A stretch of 64,000 bases of DNA from Trebonia kvetii (GCF_007827045.1 NZ_RPFW01000012.1:62001-126000); one strand, 5' to 3'; shown: positions 17,107-23,625, numbered from the stretch's first letter. Notes: generated by a model not told the origin, from the sequence alone. Made by a program: numbers and translations.

Positions 17107-17181
17107 GTGCTCCGTGCCGGGGTCGAACCGGCAATCTCCTGGTTGAGGGCCAGGTGAGATATCCGCTACTCCAACGGAGCA
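17107..17181 (-). tRNA. tRNA-Glu (anticodon CTC), C33
   Basis: Perfect acceptor TGCTCCG/CGGAGCA, T arm GCCGG-TTCGACC-CCGGC, anticodon arm CCTGG-CCCTCAA-CCAGG with C33. Discriminator C, no CCA. Confidence 0.75.
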
Positions 17182-17191
17182 TGATCTTGCG

Positions 17192-17265
17192 TACGCCGCC
17201 GAGGAGTCGAACCCCGACTGTCCCCAGTTAGAAGCTGGGCGCGCTGTCCGTTGCGCTAGCGGCGC
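17192..17265 (-). tRNA. tRNA-Arg (anticodon TCT)
   Basis: Acceptor GCGCCGC/GCGGCGT, D arm GCGC-AACGGACA-GCGC, anticodon arm CCCAG-CTTCTAA-CTGGG, T loop TTCGACT. Normal U33, all stems well formed. No CCA. Confidence 0.88.
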
Positions 17266-17271
17266 TTGAAG

Positions 17272-17342
17272 TACCCCGCCAGGGAGTCGAACCCTGGTCC
17301 GCCGATTAAAAGTCGGCTGCATCGCCTGAATGCTTGCGGGGC
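17272..17342 (-). tRNA. tRNA-Lys (anticodon TTT)
   Basis: Acceptor GCCCCGC/GCGGGGT, D arm GCAT-TCAGGCG-ATGC, anticodon arm GCCGA-CTTTTAA-TCGGC, T arm CAGGG-TTCGACT-CCCTG. Position 8 is A instead of U. No CCA. A 57-nt spacer with no tRNA follows upstream. Confidence 0.85.
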
Positions 17343-17399
17343 CGGTAACTGTATTCGGTTGCCGGCTGCCTGTTTGCTCATCATGCTGCTCCTCTCGTG

Positions 17400-17472
17400 T
17401 GGGCCGGACGGGAGTTGAACCCGCTGCGCACGCCTTATAGGGACGCCGCTCTGACCGTTGAGCTACCGGCCA
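17400..17472 (-). tRNA. tRNA-Ile (anticodon TAT), C33
   Basis: Acceptor TGGCCGG/CCGGCCC (1:72 unpaired), D arm GCTC-AACGGTCA-GAGC, anticodon arm GCGTC-CCTATAA-GGCGT, T arm GCGGG-TTCAACT-CCCGT. TAT is rare in bacteria, which normally read AUA with a lysidine-modified CAT tRNA. C33. No CCA. Confidence 0.78.
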
Positions 17473-17483
17473 GGGTGACTGCG

Positions 17484-17557
17484 TTGGCCGCCTCGGAGTT
17501 GAACCGAGCGATACCGCCTTATCAGGACGGCCCCGTCGACCGGCTGGGTCGCGGCCA
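17484..17557 (-). tRNA. tRNA-Ile (anticodon GAT)
   Basis: Perfect acceptor TGGCCGC/GCGGCCA, anticodon arm CCGTC-CTGATAA-GGCGG, T arm CTCGG-TTCAACT-CCGAG. Normal U33. D arm unusual (CCC/GGG with a long loop); position 8 is G. No CCA. Confidence 0.78.
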
Positions 17558-17558
17558 G

Positions 17559-17639
17559 CGGAAGGTGGAAGTGTCGATCTCCCGGGTGTGACCCGCACGG
17601 GCTTTCAAGGCTCGTTGCCGCGCCGGCGGCGCACCTTCC
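17559..17639 (-). tRNA. tRNA-Ser (anticodon TGA)
   Basis: Class II tRNA: acceptor GGAAGGT/ACCTTCC, D arm GCCG-CCGGCG-CGGC, loop CTTGAAA with U33, variable-arm hairpin GGGT/ACCC, discriminator G as in serine tRNAs. The T loop is ATCGACA. First of four consecutive serine tRNAs. Confidence 0.78.
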
Positions 17640-17643
17640 CGTG

Positions 17644-17727
17644 AGGAACGAGGAGGTCCTGACCCCCACCGCTCGCGCGGCCAGCCGCTTTCGGGGCGGT
17701 GCCTGCTACCTAGCAGGTTCTCGTTCC
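17644..17727 (-). tRNA. tRNA-Ser (anticodon CGA), C33
   Basis: Perfect acceptor GGAACGA/TCGTTCC, D stem CCTGC/GCAGG, loop CCCGAAA with C33 in a CCGC/GCGG stem, and a variable arm CCGC-GCGA-GCGG. The T loop (GTCAGGA) is abnormal, so function is less sure. Confidence 0.7.
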
Positions 17728-17764
17728 AAATCGGCTCCCCGGCCGGGTGTGAACAGGCAGGGGA

Positions 17765-17851
17765 TGGAGGAAGACGGGCGACTCGAACGCCACTGCTCTC
17801 ACAGCCGCCCGGTTTCCGGCCGGGGCCAGCCGCCTGACTGGTTCATCTTCC
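17765..17851 (-). tRNA. tRNA-Ser (anticodon GGA), C33
   Basis: Acceptor GGAAGAT/GTCTTCC, anticodon arm CCCGG-CCGGAAA-CCGGG with C33, long variable arm, T loop TTCGAGT, CCA encoded at 17765-17767. Discriminator T rather than G. Confidence 0.8.
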
Positions 17852-17852
17852 G

Positions 17853-17936
17853 AGGAAGGCGGGCGACTTGAACGCCACCGGGCAACCGGCGCATCGCTTA
17901 GCGGGCGAGCCCGGCCGCCTGGCCGGTTCACCTTCC
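17853..17936 (-). tRNA. tRNA-Ser (anticodon GCT), C33
   Basis: Acceptor GGAAGGT/GCCTTCC, anticodon arm CTCGC-CCGCTAA-GCGAT with C33, long variable arm, T loop TTCAAGT. One nt from the preceding serine tRNA, with which it shares D-arm and T-arm sequence, suggesting duplication. No CCA. Confidence 0.8.
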
Positions 17937-17941
17937 ATGAG

Positions 17942-18015
17942 TACCGTCCCGGGGATTCGAACCCCGATCGCCAGGTGCCTGGGACCTGCGCCTCCGCCAA
18001 TTGGGCTAGGACGGC
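17942..18015 (-). tRNA. tRNA with anticodon CAG (leucine?), C33, short variable loop
   Basis: Acceptor GCCGTCC/GGACGGT, T arm CGGGG-TTCGAAT-CCCCG, anticodon arm CAGGT-CCCAGGC-ACCTG. The anticodon reads CAG (Leu), but the short variable loop is not that of a leucine tRNA, so the amino acid is uncertain. C33. No CCA. Confidence 0.7.
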
Positions 18016-18016
18016 T

Positions 18017-18093
18017 TGGAGCGGCTGACCGGCTTCGAAGCGGTGACCTTCGACTTGGCAAGCCGACGCTCTGACCTGCCGAGCCACAACCGC
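18017..18093 (-). tRNA. tRNA-Gly (anticodon GCC)
   Basis: Acceptor GCGGTTG/CAGCCGC, D arm GCTC-GGCAGGTCA-GAGC, anticodon arm TCGGC-TTGCCAA-GTCGA, T loop TTCGAAG, CCA encoded at 18017-18019. Normal U33. The 53:61 pair of the T stem is C-C. Confidence 0.82.
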
Positions 18094-18094
18094 A

Positions 18095-18171
18095 TGGAGC
18101 CTCCGACGGGACTCGAACCCGTGGCCTCGTTCGTACCAGGAACGCGCTCTGGCCGCTGAAGCTACGAAGGC
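18095..18171 (-). tRNA. tRNA-Thr (anticodon GGT)
   Basis: Acceptor GCCTTCG/CGGAGGC, D arm GCTT-CAGCGGCCA-GAGC, anticodon arm CGTTC-CTGGTAC-GAACG, T arm ACGGG-TTCGAGT-CCCGT, CCA encoded at 18095-18097. One nt from the tRNA-Gly gene. A regular tRNA with U33. Confidence 0.88.
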
Positions 18172-18175
18172 ATTG

Positions 18176-18260
18176 TGCGCTCGCCCGGACTTGAACCGGA
18201 ACGCCCCTCGCGGAGCACTAGCACCTCGGGCTAGCGCGTCTACCATTCCGCCACGAGCGC
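18176..18260 (-). tRNA. tRNA-Leu (anticodon GAG), C33
   Basis: Class II: perfect acceptor GCGCTCG/CGAGCGC, typical leucine D arm TGGCGGAATGGTAGACGC, variable arm GCTCC-GCGA-GGGGC, T loop TTCAAGT. The anticodon arm CTAGC-CCGAGGT-GCTAG has C33. No CCA. Confidence 0.83.
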
Positions 18261-18261
18261 A

Positions 18262-18334
18262 TGGAGCCGCCACCCGGTGCCGACCCGGGTCATCCGCCGT
18301 ACGAAGGCGGAGCCGCAGCCGTGCTGCTTGCAGC
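18262..18334 (-). tRNA. tRNA-Thr (anticodon CGT), short D arm
   Basis: Anticodon arm CCGCC-TTCGTAC-GGCGG, T arm CCCGG-GTCGGCA-CCGGG (loop lacks TTC), CCA encoded at 18262-18264. The acceptor has one mismatch and the D arm is reduced to GCAGC-ACG-GCTGC. Possibly degenerate. Confidence 0.62.
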
Positions 18335-18341
18335 GCCTGAG

Positions 18342-18412
18342 AGCCTCACCGGAGAATTGAACTCCGCTCACCAGTTTGGAAGACTGGCGCATCGCCACAA
18401 TGCTTGTAAGGC
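18342..18412 (-). tRNA. tRNA-Gly (anticodon TCC)
   Basis: Acceptor GCCTTAC/GTGAGGC, D arm GCAT-TGTGGCG-ATGC (like the tRNA-Lys at 17272), anticodon arm CCAGT-CTTCCAA-ACTGG, T arm CGGAG-TTCAATT-CTCCG. U33. No CCA. Confidence 0.85.
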
Positions 18413-18416
18413 ACGG

Positions 18417-18488
18417 TGCACCCCGCAGGAATCGAACCTGCATCCTCCGGGCTTCAACCGGATGCTCTGCCTGTTGAGCTAAAGGCAC
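18417..18488 (-). tRNA. tRNA-Phe (anticodon GAA)
   Basis: D arm GCTC-AACAGGCA-GAGC, anticodon arm TCCGG-TTGAAGC-CCGGA, T arm GCAGG-TTCGATT-CCTGC. The acceptor GTGCCTT/GGGGTGC relies on several G-U pairs. U33. No CCA. Confidence 0.8.
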
Positions 18489-18489
18489 A

Positions 18490-18564
18490 TGGTCGGGAAC
18501 CCCGGAGTCGAACCGGGTTCATCCTGGTCCCAGGCCAGGCGGGTTACCGTCTCCCTCGCTCCCG
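18490..18564 (-). tRNA. tRNA-Pro (anticodon TGG), C33
   Basis: Acceptor CGGGAGC/GTTCCCG beginning with C as in proline tRNAs, anticodon arm CCTGG-CCTGGGA-CCAGG with C33, T arm CCCGG-TTCGACT-CCGGG, CCA encoded at 18490-18492. Confidence 0.83.
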
Positions 18565-18565
18565 G

Positions 18566-18636
18566 TGGAGAAGGCCGGAATCGAACCGGCTCGTCAGCGC
18601 TTGCAAGGCGCGACCGATGCCATATCTGCCATCCCC
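18566..18636 (-). tRNA. tRNA-Ala (anticodon TGC)
   Basis: Anticodon arm with loop CTTGCAA (U33), T arm GCCGG-TTCGATT-CCGGC. The acceptor GGGGATG/CTTCTCC has one T-T mismatch and the D arm is short. One nt from the tRNA-Pro gene. No CCA. Confidence 0.75.
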
Positions 18637-18779
18637 GTAGCACGGCGCCCGGTACAGGCTGTCCCCGGGTGTAGCTGGCCTATCTTCCGCCGTGCCATCA
18701 CGAATTGCGGCAGGATGGCGCCTGCCGCTGATGCTCACGCTATGGACATGTCAAGAAACTGGCCTGTACGAGAGGCCCG

Positions 18780-18851
18780 CAGGGACCGCAGGAGTCGAAC
18801 CCGCATTTCGCCCGGTCTGGAGCCAGGCCGCCTAACCGCTGGCTGATCCGC
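18780..18851 (-). tRNA. tRNA-Trp (anticodon CCA)
   Basis: Anticodon arm CCTGG-CTCCAGA-CCGGG, T arm GCGGG-TTCGACT-CCTGC, discriminator G as in tryptophan tRNAs. The acceptor GCGGATC/GGTCCCT has one mismatch. First tRNA of the array, 143 bp from the next. The spacer holds an 8-bp inverted repeat (18640-18647/18688-18695) that might be a tRNA remnant. Confidence 0.75.
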
Positions 18852-18862
18852 ATAAAAATGAA

Positions 18863-18893
18863 AACCGCCCGTCAGGGTTTCCTGAGGGCGGTT
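18863..18893 (-). terminator. Hairpin with T-run at the head of the tRNA array
   Basis: On the minus strand AACCGCCCTCAGG pairs with CCTGACGGGCGGTT (one bulged base, 3-nt loop) and is followed by TTTTCATTTTT (18854-18864), 12 nt before tRNA-Trp. This has the form of an intrinsic terminator. No minus-strand gene ends here, so it may act as an attenuator of the array or be a leftover of a lost gene. Confidence 0.65.
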
Positions 18894-19122
18894 CCCGGAT
18901 GGCTTATTTCATCCAATCAGGGAACCTTCCCGATGCTCAGGGCAGGCTGCGATAGCGGGTGATTCCACCCGCTGCATTCGGTCGCTCGCCTGAACATCAT
19001 GCATTCATGCTAAATCGGCGTAGCGCCATGACGCAAAGGATTTATTCCTCGGTCTCCGAAGCTTGGCGAAACGGGAGCGAAGCGCAGGCGTGCATCCCAG
19101 GCCCTGTAGTACGTTCGGCATC

Positions 19123-20197
19123 ATGGATGCCTCCGGTGCCGCGCGGCGCGTGAACAGCGAATTGCTCCTTGTCGGCAGCCTGCCCGCCGACTCCGCGGAG
19201 TCGGCGCTTCGATCGGCCGCCAGCTTCTTCGGTGGCCTGGTGTTCGCACTGCCCGACGGTGAGACGGGTCCCCGCGCGGGCTGGGTCAGTTACGAACGGG
19301 AAAGACTCGTCCGCCCGAACGAGGGCATCGTGACCCTCTCGGAGACCGAGTCACCCACCGGGTTGCCGCGACACGCGTACGAGACTCCGGTGTTCGGCGT
19401 CAGGCCGGGAACCGAACGGCTGCACTGGGATTCCTGGCCGCGCATCGACGACGCCATCGCGTCCTATGCCGTGTTCTGTGAGCTGCGGATGGCGGGCGTC
19501 ATTCCCGAGGGGGTCCGCTTCCAGGTCTGCCTGCCGTTCCCGGCCAGCGCGCTCAACGCCTTCAAGGCCGACTTCGCGCACGACTACCCGATCGCCGCGA
19601 GCGGTTTCGAGGACCTGGTTAGCCGTGAGATTCCCCGGCTCTGCGCCGCGATCCCGCCGGCCGACCTCGCCATCCAGTGGGACCTTGCCTATGAGACCCA
19701 GGATCTTGAGCGGGTGCTTGCCTGGACGCCGGAGGGAGCATGGGAGCGGTTTGCCGGGCCTGTGACGCGGCTGACCGGGCTGATTCCATCCGAGGTCCTC
19801 GTCGGCTACCACCTGTGCTACGGGACGTTCCCCCGAGTGGCCGATGTACGAGGCGCGGGACATGGAGCTGCTGGTCCGGATGGCGAACTTCGCCGTCGCC
19901 AATTCCGGGCGCACCGTCGACTGGCTGCACCTGGCGGGACCGCGGTACCTGCGCAGCGAGGACCGCTCGTTCTTCCGGCCCCTGGCGGACCTGGAGCCGA
20001 AGGAGGCCCGGGTCTTCCTCGGTGTCGTGCTGCCGATCGACGGCGTCGCCGGGCTGCGCCGCCGGGTAGATACCGCGTCCAGGTACATCCCCGACTTCGG
20101 CGTTGCGATGTACTGCGGGTTCGGACGGCAGCCGGGCAAGGACGGCACCGAGACCATGCGCGAGCACGCCCAGGTGGTTCGCACGGTCCGGGGCTAG
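19123..20197 (+). pseudogene. UROD/MetE-like protein, frameshifted
   Basis: Two consecutive frames encode one protein of about 358 aa. The first part (from LLLVGSLPADSAE to LVGYHLCYGTFP) continues in the +1 frame as EWPMYEARDMELLVRM and runs to a stop at 20197, ending EHAQVVRTVRG. One extra C in the CCCCC run at 19830-19834 explains the shift. The general fold resembles the UROD/MetE-like superfamily of unassigned function (IQWDLAYETQD, WLHLAGPR). The start is uncertain: ATG 19123 or GTG 19150, neither with a clear ribosome site. A sequencing error in the C run would make it an intact gene. Confidence 0.7.
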
Positions 20198-20253
20198 GCC
20201 TGGTCGCAAAGTCCGGGTTAGTCGCGGCCGTGAGCGAGTGACGAGGGTTTGGG

Positions 20254-20388
20254 TTAGCCCGGCGCGAGCAGGCAGAACTCGTTGCCTTCCGGGTCGGCGA
20301 GTACCGTCCACGAGACGTCGCCCTGGCCGACATCGGCGGGTGTCGCGGCGAGATCCCTCAGGCGCGCAACCACAAAGTCTGGGGTCAA
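20254..20388 (-). pseudogene. C-terminal remnant of a VOC (glyoxalase/bleomycin-resistance) protein
   Basis: The minus strand encodes 44 residues ending in VSWTVLADPEGNEFCLLAPG and a TAA stop. This is the typical C-terminal strand and metal-ligand region of VOC-fold proteins. The N-terminal two thirds are absent; upstream sequence on this strand is the promoter region of the DUF222 gene. Confidence 0.65.
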
Positions 20389-20503
20389 CTTGAAAAGATC
20401 TTGAAAACTCGCACCGCGCTTCCGGCGGAATGTCGGATGGCCTCGCTAAGATGTTCGTATAGTCAGCGATAGAGCCGCGGACATTCGGAAGGAGGTCCGA
20501 CCT

Positions 20504-22420
20504 GTGAGCGAGTTCGTACTGCCGGATCAACTTCCCGATCCAGGTCCCGAGTCGGACTTCGACGCATGGACCGCGTGGCTTGCCCGGGAAATCGACGCGG
20601 GACGCAACCCCGTTCCGCCGGAGCGGGAGTCGGCTCAGGGGCTGACGATCAGCCTCGGCGACGCCACCGGCATCGACCGGGAACTCCTTGCCGTCATGTG
20701 CGGACCTGATGGCCTTGGCGGGCAGTCACTGGGGCAGCAGTTCGGGCAGGGTACGGCGGCGGACACGCTCCGTCCCGGCCCGGTGCTCGCCGCGCTTACC
20801 GAGCAGGCGGTCGATGACCTGGGCCGACTCGACGACGACCAGCTGATAGGCCTGCTCCGCGCATCGCAGCGGCTGCAGAACCGGGAGGCGTGGAAGCAGA
20901 CGCTGGTGATCGCCGAGTTCGCCCGCCGCCGGGAGGCCGAGTTCGCCGCGGACACGGCACGCGGCGTCCGGTTGCACTGCCGGGCCGGCGAGTTCCCCGG
21001 CGAGGAACTCGCCGCGGAACTGCGCATCACCGGCTGCGAAGCCGCGGCCAGGATCGAGACGGCGCAGCAGCTGACCGCCCGCCTTCCCGCGACGCTCACC
21101 GGGATGGCGCAGGGCCTGATCGACGCCCGGCGGGCGGCTGTCATCTCCGACTATGTCCGCAGCCTCAGCGACACCGACGTGGCGACGGCCGATGAGGCGC
21201 TGTCCGCATACGCCGTAGAGAAGCGGATCGAGCAGCTCGCCCGCAAGGCCGCGGCCATGGAAATGAAGCTCGCTCCCGAAGCGGTCAGGGCACGGAAGGA
21301 ACGCGAGCGGCGCATCAGCCAGCGAGTCGAGGTACGCCGCGAGCTCTCCGGCAACGCCGCACTGTCCGGCCGCGAGATGGACACCGCCGACGCCATGGCG
21401 TCTAAGGCCTACATGGACGCCATCGCGGTGCGGCTGCGCAACGCCGGAATGGACGGCACCCTCGGCACGCTCAGGCTCCGCGTCCTGGCCGAGCTCACCC
21501 AAGGACGCGACCCGCTCGACCTCATTCACGCGGGCCACCCGGCATCCGGCGATCCGGCCGCCGGCAACCCAGCTACAGGCGATCCGGCCACAGGCGATCC
21601 CGCAAGCCCTTCACCGGCCGCGGGCAGCACAGGACCGCGGCAGCCGGGGCCCACTCAAGCCCCAGCCGCTGACCGGGACCCAGGCCAAGCTCCGGTCCCG
21701 GCGCTGATCAACCTTCTCGTCCCGGCCGGCACGCTGCTGGGCTGGTCGACGGCCCCCGCCCAGGCCGACGCATGGGGGCTGCTCGACGCCGACGAGACAC
21801 GCGACATCACCCGCGCCGCCGCCCGCCATCCCAGAACCCGCTGGTGCGTGACGATCATCGGCACTGAGGGCACCGCCATCGCGCACGCCTGCGCCCACGG
21901 CCAGCACCCCTGGATCGCGGACCTACCCGCCGACAGCACGCACCCCGCCAGCCACGCGCATCCGCCACCACAGACGGCCGCCCGGCCGCACGGGTCCGCC
22001 AGCGCAGCCCATACCGCTCTGCCCGCGCATCCCCCGCCAGAGGCCGGCGCCCAGCTGGCCGCACTCTTCCGCCGCCTCAACGTCACCTTCCGCCCGATCG
22101 CCGACGGCGGCTGCGACCACGCCAGCGCCGAGAGCCAGTACCTGCCAAGCCGCGTGCTCCGTCACCTGGTCCGCGCCCGCACCGCGACCTGCACCGCACC
22201 CGGCTGCCTAGCCCAGGCCGTCCACTGCGACGTCGACCACACAACGCCGCATCCATCGGGCCCCACCTGCCAGTGCAACCTCGCCCCGAAATGCAGGCGG
22301 CACCACCGGTGCAAGCAGGCACCCGGCTGGCACGTAGAACAGCCGGAACCCGGCGTCATGCGGTGGACCCTCCCCTCCGGGCGCACCCACACCACAACGC
22401 CAACGGAATACGAAGTCTGA
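20504..22420 (+). CDS. DUF222 / 13E12-repeat protein with C-terminal HNH endonuclease domain
   Basis: The 638-aa protein has an N-terminal DUF222 region rich in Ala, Arg and Glu (about residues 90-330) and a C-terminal HNH nuclease motif (CTAPGC, then HCDVDHTTPH, then CRRHHRCKQ at about 560-610). The middle (about 345-375) holds a low-complexity GDPA/TGDPA repeat. GTG 20504 has AAGGAGG 8 nt upstream. Such proteins occur in many copies in actinobacterial genomes and are often linked to mobile elements; the natural role is unknown. The gene is intact, unlike its left neighbours. Confidence 0.88.
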   Translation: MSEFVLPDQLPDPGPESDFDAWTAWLAREIDAGRNPVPPERESAQGLTISLGDATGIDRELLAVMCGPDGLGGQSLGQQFGQGTAADTLRPGPVLAALTEQAVDDLGRLDDDQLIGLLRASQRLQNREAWKQTLVIAEFARRREAEFAADTARGVRLHCRAGEFPGEELAAELRITGCEAAARIETAQQLTARLPATLTGMAQGLIDARRAAVISDYVRSLSDTDVATADEALSAYAVEKRIEQLARKAAAMEMKLAPEAVRARKERERRISQRVEVRRELSGNAALSGREMDTADAMASKAYMDAIAVRLRNAGMDGTLGTLRLRVLAELTQGRDPLDLIHAGHPASGDPAAGNPATGDPATGDPASPSPAAGSTGPRQPGPTQAPAADRDPGQAPVPALINLLVPAGTLLGWSTAPAQADAWGLLDADETRDITRAAARHPRTRWCVTIIGTEGTAIAHACAHGQHPWIADLPADSTHPASHAHPPPQTAARPHGSASAAHTALPAHPPPEAGAQLAALFRRLNVTFRPIADGGCDHASAESQYLPSRVLRHLVRARTATCTAPGCLAQAVHCDVDHTTPHPSGPTCQCNLAPKCRRHHRCKQAPGWHVEQPEPGVMRWTLPSGRTHTTTPTEYEV

Positions 22421-22516
22421 ACACTCGGGCCGCCCGAACCCGGGGCCGAGCATCTGAAAGCGCGGTCAGCGACTACGGACTGCGCCCGCCGACTGGCGAG
22501 TCTGCTACTAGCGGGT

Positions 22517-22570
22517 CCGCCAGCAGCAGGCCCGCCAGCAGCAGCAGGCCCGCCAGCAGCAGCTCCGCCA
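22517..22570. repeat. Short tandem repeat CGCCAGCAGCAG...
   Basis: Three imperfect copies of a 15-18 bp unit (CGCCAGCAGCAGGCC and variants with an extra CAG) lie between the HNH gene and the nucleotidyltransferase gene. No gene covers them. Such units commonly vary in number by slippage. Confidence 0.7.
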
Positions 22571-22618
22571 CCTGAAAACCTGATGCCCCCTGGCAGGGGC
22601 GGCTGTTAGCGTCCTCGT

Positions 22619-23128
22619 GTGGACGATGACGCATTCCTCGCTTACGTCGGGGAGCGTCTCGGGGAACTGCCGGCGGTGGAGGCCGTCACGCTTGGTGGCT
22701 CGCGGGCCGAGGGCACGCACCGGCCGGACAGCGACTGGGACTTCTCCGTCTACTACCGGGGGCACTTCGACCCGCAGGCGCTGCGGGACACCGGCTGGCC
22801 CGGCGAGGTCTTCGAGGTCGGCGGGTGGAGCAGGGGCGTGTTCAACGGCGGAGCCTGGCTGGAGATCGACGGGCGCCGCTCCGACGTCCACTACCGCGAC
22901 CTGGACGTCGTAGACCGGGAGATCGCCGCGTCCCGTGAGGGGCGGTTCGCCATCGAGCCGTTGCTGTTTCACTTGGCGGGCATTCCGACCTACCTGGTTC
23001 TCGCGGAACTGTCGGTCAAGCGGGTGCTGTGCGGCACATTGCCTACCCCCGACTACCCGGACGCGCTGCGGCGCCGCGCACCGCAGGTCTGGTGGGGTCG
23101 CGCCGAGAGAGGAGAACGCACGGAATGA
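22619..23128 (+). CDS. Nucleotidyltransferase-domain protein, C-terminally shortened
   Basis: The 169-aa protein has the pol beta-type nucleotidyltransferase motif GGSRAEGTHRPDSDWDFS at about residues 27-44, the first two metal-binding Asp being in DSDWD. Related single-domain proteins that I know of usually continue with a C-terminal helical region; here the frame ends after APQVWWGRAERGERTE. The stop overlaps the ATG of the GNAT gene (ATGA), and the last codons form its GGAGAA ribosome site. GTG 22619 is the start, without a strong ribosome site. A deletion that joined it to the next gene is possible. Confidence 0.72.
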   Translation: MDDDAFLAYVGERLGELPAVEAVTLGGSRAEGTHRPDSDWDFSVYYRGHFDPQALRDTGWPGEVFEVGGWSRGVFNGGAWLEIDGRRSDVHYRDLDVVDREIAASREGRFAIEPLLFHLAGIPTYLVLAELSVKRVLCGTLPTPDYPDALRRRAPQVWWGRAERGERTE

Positions 23129-23625
23129 CGACGCGGCGGACGCATGCGGTGCGCCGGGCGGTAGCCGGTGACGCGGAGGCGCTTACCCGGCTGCGGGCCC
23201 AGATGCTTTCCGACATGGGGCGGCTGCACGAGGGCAGCGACCCGCGCTGGCACGGCGTGACCGAGGAGTGGTTCGCCCGGCGACTGCGTGACGGGCAGGA
23301 CTTCGCCGCCTTCGTCATCGACGAACCGGACTTCGGGGTCGTCAGCTGCGCGGTTGGCGTCTGCGATGACCACGCTCCCACGCCAGGCAACCTAAGCGGC
23401 GTGCACGGCCACGTCTTCAACATGAGCACCGACCCCCGCTTCCGTCGCCTCGGCTATGCCAGGTCGTGCCTCGAGGCACTCCTCACCTGGTTTCGCGACG
23501 AAACCCCGGCCCTTGTGATCAAACTGAACGCGACGGATGACGGCATCGCGCTCTACCGCTCGCTTGGCTTCACCGAGCCAGGGAACACCGCGCTTCAGCT
23601 CAAACTGGACAAGGACCTGCGGTAG
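23125..23625 (+). CDS. GNAT-family N-acetyltransferase
   Basis: The 166-aa acetyl-CoA-dependent acetyltransferase shows the fold elements RRAVAGDAEALTRLRAQML at the N-terminus, the acetyl-CoA loop FRRLGYARSCLEALLTWF (motif A, with R-R-x-G-Y-A), and the C-terminal LNATDDGIALYRSLGF motif. ATG 23125 overlaps the previous stop by 4 nt. The substrate is unknown. Its last 31 bp overlap the 3' end of the opposite-strand acetyltransferase gene. Confidence 0.85.
   Translation: MTTRRTHAVRRAVAGDAEALTRLRAQMLSDMGRLHEGSDPRWHGVTEEWFARRLRDGQDFAAFVIDEPDFGVVSCAVGVCDDHAPTPGNLSGVHGHVFNMSTDPRFRRLGYARSCLEALLTWFRDETPALVIKLNATDDGIALYRSLGFTEPGNTALQLKLDKDLR

Noticed and set aside
17216..17390. Small minus-strand frame starting MMSKQAAGNR with a GAGAGGAG site
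   Set aside because: It runs through the tRNA-Lys and tRNA-Arg genes and has no family features; the ribosome-site match is probably chance.
18640..18695. Possible further tRNA between tRNA-Ala and tRNA-Trp
   Set aside because: An 8-bp acceptor-like pair is present, but the interval is only 56 nt, with no T arm or anticodon arm. At most it is a remnant.
21546..21606. Possible CRISPR-like or satellite repeat
   Set aside because: It is an in-frame codon repeat (GDPA/TGDPA) in the linker of the HNH protein, without spacers.
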